This document shows positions 4,898-7,775 of a DNA stretch of 7,775 bases, piece after piece; positions within the stretch are counted from its first letter, which is position 1; every line of letters begins with the position of its first letter. The stretch lies in the NCBI GenBank assembly GCA_018665505.1, contig JABJCS010000461.1, positions 1 through 7,775 of the forward strand, read 5' to 3'. This stretch comes from Alphaproteobacteria bacterium. GTDB lineage: Bacteria > Pseudomonadota > Alphaproteobacteria > UBA8366. Made by a program: the position numbers and the translations under genes. The notes below the pieces were generated by a model, which saw nothing but the letters and a program-made list of their open reading frames with translations, searched no databases and had not been told where the DNA came from.

Positions 4898-6283
4898 TTG
4901 GCAAAAAAGTACTTCATCAAAACTTTCGGTTGCCAGATGAACGTCTACGACTCCGCGCGTATGGTGGATTCGCTGGCGAGTTCCGGCTATGCGCCGTCAG
5001 ACGTGCCAAATGATGCCGATATCGTCGTCCTCAACACTTGTCATATTCGTGAAAAAGCGGCGGAAAAGGTTTATTCCGAGCTGGGTCGCCTGCGTCAGTT
5101 GCAAGCGGAAAAACGAGAGACGGATGGCGGCCGGATGCTGATCGCCGTTGCCGGTTGCGTGGCGCAAGCGGAGGGCGAGGAAATCTTGGCGCGGGCACCC
5201 TACGTCGATATCGTCTTGGGGCCGCAAACGTATCACCGCCTACCGGCCTTAGTGGAACAGGTGCTTCGGGATGACAGTGGTCCGGCGATTGATATCGACT
5301 TTCCGGCCGAAGATAAATTCGATCATTTACCCGAGGAAAGTGCGCCGCAAGGTGTCTCCGCGTTCTTGACCATTCAAGAAGGCTGCGACCGGTTTTGCAC
5401 ATTCTGTGTCGTCCCTTATACGAGAGGGGCCGAGCAATCGCGACCGGTCGAGGCCATTGTGGCGGAGGCGCGACGCTTGGTGGCGTCGGGTAGTCGCGAG
5501 ATCACGCTCTTGGGCCAAAACGTCAATGCCTTCCACGGATTGGGGCCGGATGGTCGGGATTGGGGATTGGGCCGATTGATCCGCCGGCTTGCGGAGATCG
5601 ACGGTTTGTGGCGGCTTCGCTACACCACCAGCCATCCCCGCGACATGGATGACGAATTAATCGAGGCGCATCGAGATGTTCCTCAGCTAATGCCGTTTCT
5701 GCATTTGCCTGTGCAATCCGGCTCGGATCGCATTTTGGCGGCAATGAACCGGCGGCATACCGCCGACGAGTATCGCCGTCTTGTCGACCGCCTCCGTTCG
5801 GCGCGGCCCGATATAGCACTGTCTTCAGATTTCATCGTCGGATTTCCGGGCGAGAGCAATGAAGATTTCGCGGCGACATTGCGGTTGGTGAACGATATCG
5901 GCTACGTCCAAGCCTATTCGTTCAAATACAGTGCGCGTCCGGGCACACCAGCATCCGCCGCCGAAGATCATGTACCGGAAGAAATTCGCCGGGATCGATT
6001 GGAATCCCTGCAGCAATTGTTGCGCGTGCAACAGGACGCTTTCAACCGTGAACAGATGGGCAAGACGCTATCGGTCTTGATCGAAGGTGAGGGGCGAGAG
6101 GAAGGTCAGCTCGTCGGCCGTTCGCCATTCTTGCATCCGGTTCATTTCACGGGGCCCAAGCATCGAATTGGCTATGTCGCCGATATTCGGATCGAAGAGG
6201 TTCTGACCAATAGTTTGCGGGGCGCTATTGCCGAGCCGACGGATACTACTGCCGTAGCGACACCTCAGAGCGCGTTAGCATGA
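4898..6283 (+). CDS. miaB: MiaB, tRNA-2-methylthio-N6-dimethylallyladenosine synthase
   Basis: The product has 461 residues (E. coli MiaB 474). It is a radical-SAM methylthiotransferase with two 4Fe-4S clusters that turns i6A37 into ms2i6A37 in tRNAs reading codons that start with U. Seen: the N-terminal UPF0004 domain with FGCQMN (Cys12), NTCHIREKA (Cys48) and AGCVAQ (Cys87), which hold the auxiliary cluster; the radical-SAM motif CDRFCTFC with Cys163, Cys167 and Cys170; LLGQNVNAF at 204-212; HLPVQSGSD at 269-277; DFIVGFPGE at 311-319; [13 protein letters not shown] at 340-352; and a C-terminal TRAM domain at about 383-440. All six cluster cysteines are present. The start is TTG at 4898, giving the family-typical [11 protein letters not shown] (initiating Met); no ATG or GTG lies near in frame and the ribosome binding site is poor. 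Its stop overlaps the phoH start (ATGA). Confidence 0.97.
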   Translation: MAKKYFIKTFGCQMNVYDSARMVDSLASSGYAPSDVPNDADIVVLNTCHIREKAAEKVYSELGRLRQLQAEKRETDGGRMLIAVAGCVAQAEGEEILARAPYVDIVLGPQTYHRLPALVEQVLRDDSGPAIDIDFPAEDKFDHLPEESAPQGVSAFLTIQEGCDRFCTFCVVPYTRGAEQSRPVEAIVAEARRLVASGSREITLLGQNVNAFHGLGPDGRDWGLGRLIRRLAEIDGLWRLRYTTSHPRDMDDELIEAHRDVPQLMPFLHLPVQSGSDRILAAMNRRHTADEYRRLVDRLRSARPDIALSSDFIVGFPGESNEDFAATLRLVNDIGYVQAYSFKYSARPGTPASAAEDHVPEEIRRDRLESLQQLLRVQQDAFNREQMGKTLSVLIEGEGREEGQLVGRSPFLHPVHFTGPKHRIGYVADIRIEEVLTNSLRGAIAEPTDTTAVATPQSALA

Positions 6284-7260
6284 GACCGATGACCACACCC
6301 AGCGAAGGTGACGCTGTCCACGTGAAATTCGACGATAACCGTTTATTGCCGCAGCTTTATGGTGAGCATGACAAGCATCTTGCCCAAATAGAAAATAGGC
6401 TCGGTGTGTCATTGATCAGCAGGGGTAACCATCTCGCCATTACTGGACCTGTTGATGCGACGGATATCGCGCGCAGCGCGCTCGATGCGCTGTACCGGCG
6501 ATTGACAAAGGGTCAATCGGTCGATGCGGCGGAGGTGGACGCCGCCCTTCGCATGGCCCGTGGGGGGCTTGATGCGTCGAGCGACGACCAGCCGATTATT
6601 CAGACTTGGAAAAAACGCATCGCGCCGAGATCGCCAACTCAAGCACGGTACATTGAAGCGATAACGGAGCGCGATCTCGTCTTCGGGCTTGGTCCGGCCG
6701 GGACCGGTAAGACCTATCTGGCTGTCTGCGCTGCGGTTGCAATGATGAATACCGGACAAATAGACAGGATTATTTTATCGCGGCCGGCAGTCGAAGCGGG
6801 CGAGCGACTTGGTTTCCTGCCGGGTGATATGCGGGATAAAGTCGATCCGTATTTGCGGCCGCTCTACGACGCTCTATACGATACGATGCCGGGTGATCAA
6901 GTGGCGCGACGCATGGAATCCGGCGAGATCGAAATCGCCCCGCTGGCGTTTATGCGGGGGCGCACCTTATCGAATGCGTTTGTCATTCTCGACGAGGCGC
7001 AGAATACCACGCGGATGCAGATGAAGATGTTCTTAACCCGATTGGGTGAGAATAGCCGTATGGTCGTGACTGGCGATCTCAGCCAAGTCGATCTGCCGTC
7101 AGGCATCCAGTCCGGCCTCAGTGACGCGGTGGAGGTTCTGAAAGATGTCGAAGGAGCGTGCTTCATCCGGTTTACCGACGCCGATGTCGTGCGCCACGAT
7201 TTGGTAGCCCGAATCGTGCGGGCTTATGAAGCACGAAACCCAACGAACGAGCGCCGCTGA
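6280..7260 (+). CDS. ybeZ: PhoH-like ATPase (YbeZ type)
   Basis: The product has 326 residues, typical of the YbeZ branch of PhoH NTPases. These proteins are paired with the endoribonuclease YbeY and are thought to act in RNA handling and ribosome maturation; the exact role is unsettled. Seen: an N-terminal KH-like region with [11 protein letters not shown] at 40-50 and [11 protein letters not shown] at 54-64; the Walker A loop GPAGTGKT at 138-145; the PhoH signature [17 protein letters not shown] at 167-183; Walker [10 protein letters not shown] at 234-242; and [13 protein letters not shown] at 263-275, equivalent to a sensor region of SF1-like helicases. The start ATG at 6280 overlaps the miaB stop by 4 bases; a second in-frame ATG at 6289 is possible. 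Three bases separate the stop from ybeY, so miaB-phoH-ybeY form one tightly packed operon segment. Confidence 0.95.
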   Translation: MRPMTTPSEGDAVHVKFDDNRLLPQLYGEHDKHLAQIENRLGVSLISRGNHLAITGPVDATDIARSALDALYRRLTKGQSVDAAEVDAALRMARGGLDASSDDQPIIQTWKKRIAPRSPTQARYIEAITERDLVFGLGPAGTGKTYLAVCAAVAMMNTGQIDRIILSRPAVEAGERLGFLPGDMRDKVDPYLRPLYDALYDTMPGDQVARRMESGEIEIAPLAFMRGRTLSNAFVILDEAQNTTRMQMKMFLTRLGENSRMVVTGDLSQVDLPSGIQSGLSDAVEVLKDVEGACFIRFTDADVVRHDLVARIVRAYEARNPTNERR

Positions 7261-7263
7261 ACC

Positions 7264-7758
7264 ATGGCCGGCAAGCTTGAAATCGAATTGACCATGGTAT
7301 CGCCGCAATGGTGCGAGATGCTGCCGAATGTCGAGAAAATAGTGCGTTGCGCGGCCGAACACGCTTGGGCGAGTGTGGATATCGCCACCGATGGTGAAGT
7401 AAGTCTGTTAATGAGCGACGACGCGGCGATCCGCTCATTGAACAGGGAGCATCGGGGTAAGGATCAAGCGACAAACGTCTTGGCCTTTCCGATGGGTGAG
7501 CCGATTTCGCCGGGCGGTCCAATTCATTTAGGCGATGTAGTACTGGCATGTGAAACCGTGATCCGGGAAGCGGAGCGCGATGCTAAAACACTGGAGGCTC
7601 ATGTCTCCCATCTGACCGCGCACGGTTTGCTGCATCTGCTGGGTCACGATCACCAGGACGCGGATCAAGCGGCGGCAATGGAAGGCATTGAAATCACGGT
7701 TTTGGCCGAACTTGGGTACCCCAACCCCTACTTAGAAGGTGCCGCGGCAGCGGAGTAG
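7264..7758 (+). CDS. ybeY: YbeY, endoribonuclease for rRNA maturation and quality control
   Basis: The product has 164 residues (E. coli YbeY 155). YbeY is a metal-dependent single-strand endoribonuclease that acts in 16S rRNA 3' end maturation, 70S ribosome quality control and small-RNA regulation. Seen: SLLMSDDAAIRSLNREHRG at 47-65, equivalent to the conserved segment with the invariant Arg and Asn; DQATNVLAFP at 67-76; HLGDVVLA at 88-95; and the zinc motif HGLLHLLGHDH at 120-130, with ligands His120, His124 and His130. The C-terminal end (AAAAE) is slightly longer than in E. coli. It starts 3 bases after the phoH stop, without a strong ribosome binding site, which suggests translational coupling. 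The next gene begins 6 bases downstream of its stop. Confidence 0.96.
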   Translation: MAGKLEIELTMVSPQWCEMLPNVEKIVRCAAEHAWASVDIATDGEVSLLMSDDAAIRSLNREHRGKDQATNVLAFPMGEPISPGGPIHLGDVVLACETVIREAERDAKTLEAHVSHLTAHGLLHLLGHDHQDADQAAAMEGIEITVLAELGYPNPYLEGAAAAE

Positions 7759-7764
7759 AATGCG

Positions 7765-7775
7765 ATGAGCAGCGA
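7765..7775 (+). CDS. Start of the next gene, cut by the window edge; CorC/HlyC-type by synteny only
   Basis: An ATG at 7765 follows the ybeY stop by 6 bases and opens with Met-Ser-Ser before the sequence ends. Eleven bases cannot identify a protein. In many proteobacteria, ybeY is followed by a CBS-domain CorC/HlyC-type transporter-associated protein and then lnt, so that is the expected identity. A competing ATG at 7760 meets a stop after two codons. Confidence 0.4.

Noticed and set aside
1..7775. Defence system, prophage, transposon or CRISPR content
   Set aside because: Both strands were read for such genes and repeats; almost all of the sequence is explained by conserved chromosomal genes.

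Overview
The window looks like a piece of a conserved alphaproteobacterial chromosome. The best guess is a Rhodospirillales-like organism; this is inferred from gene order and protein type, not from any marker gene. The supporting signs are a Ros/MucR-type regulator, a Fur protein without the CxxC pair, and the plus-strand order tsaB-rimI-mucR-fur-plsC-miaB-phoH-ybeY, a run typical of alphaproteobacteria. GC content looks moderate to moderately high by eye (not counted). I see no tRNA, rRNA, CRISPR array, insertion sequence or phage gene.

Layout. Bases 1-730 hold the 5' part of an exported polysaccharide deacetylase on the minus strand; its end lies outside the window. It diverges from everything else, and all other genes are on the plus strand. 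A RutE-type malonic semialdehyde reductase (816-1397) comes first, followed after 24 bases by tsaB (1422-2090), which overlaps rimI (2087-2557) by 4 bases. A 188-base AT-rich gap with interleaved inverted repeats leads to a MucR/Ros regulator (2746-3174) and then fur (3233-3664). A 281-base gap without a convincing gene precedes a PlsC/OlsA-type acyltransferase (3946-4776). A 121-base gap with a small hairpin and T-run precedes miaB (TTG start, 4898-6283). miaB overlaps phoH by 4 bases (6280-7260), ybeY follows after 3 bases (7264-7758), and a further gene appears to start at 7765, by synteny probably a CorC/HlyC-type protein.

How the genes fit together. The core theme is translation. TsaB (t6A) and MiaB (ms2i6A) both serve modification of adenosine 37 next to the tRNA anticodon, RimI acetylates ribosomal protein S18, YbeY is a ribosome-associated endoribonuclease, and PhoH/YbeZ is its usual NTPase partner. 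The acyltransferase serves membrane lipid synthesis. MucR and Fur are two regulators placed in the middle. The reductase and the deacetylase look like flanking genes that are not part of the translation group.

I did not find a previously undescribed system. The points most worth a second look are small: the two adjacent regulators each lack residues of classical zinc sites, mutually exclusive stem-loops lie ahead of mucR, a hairpin-plus-T-run and a 14-codon reading frame lie just ahead of miaB, and unexplained sequence lies between fur and plsC.
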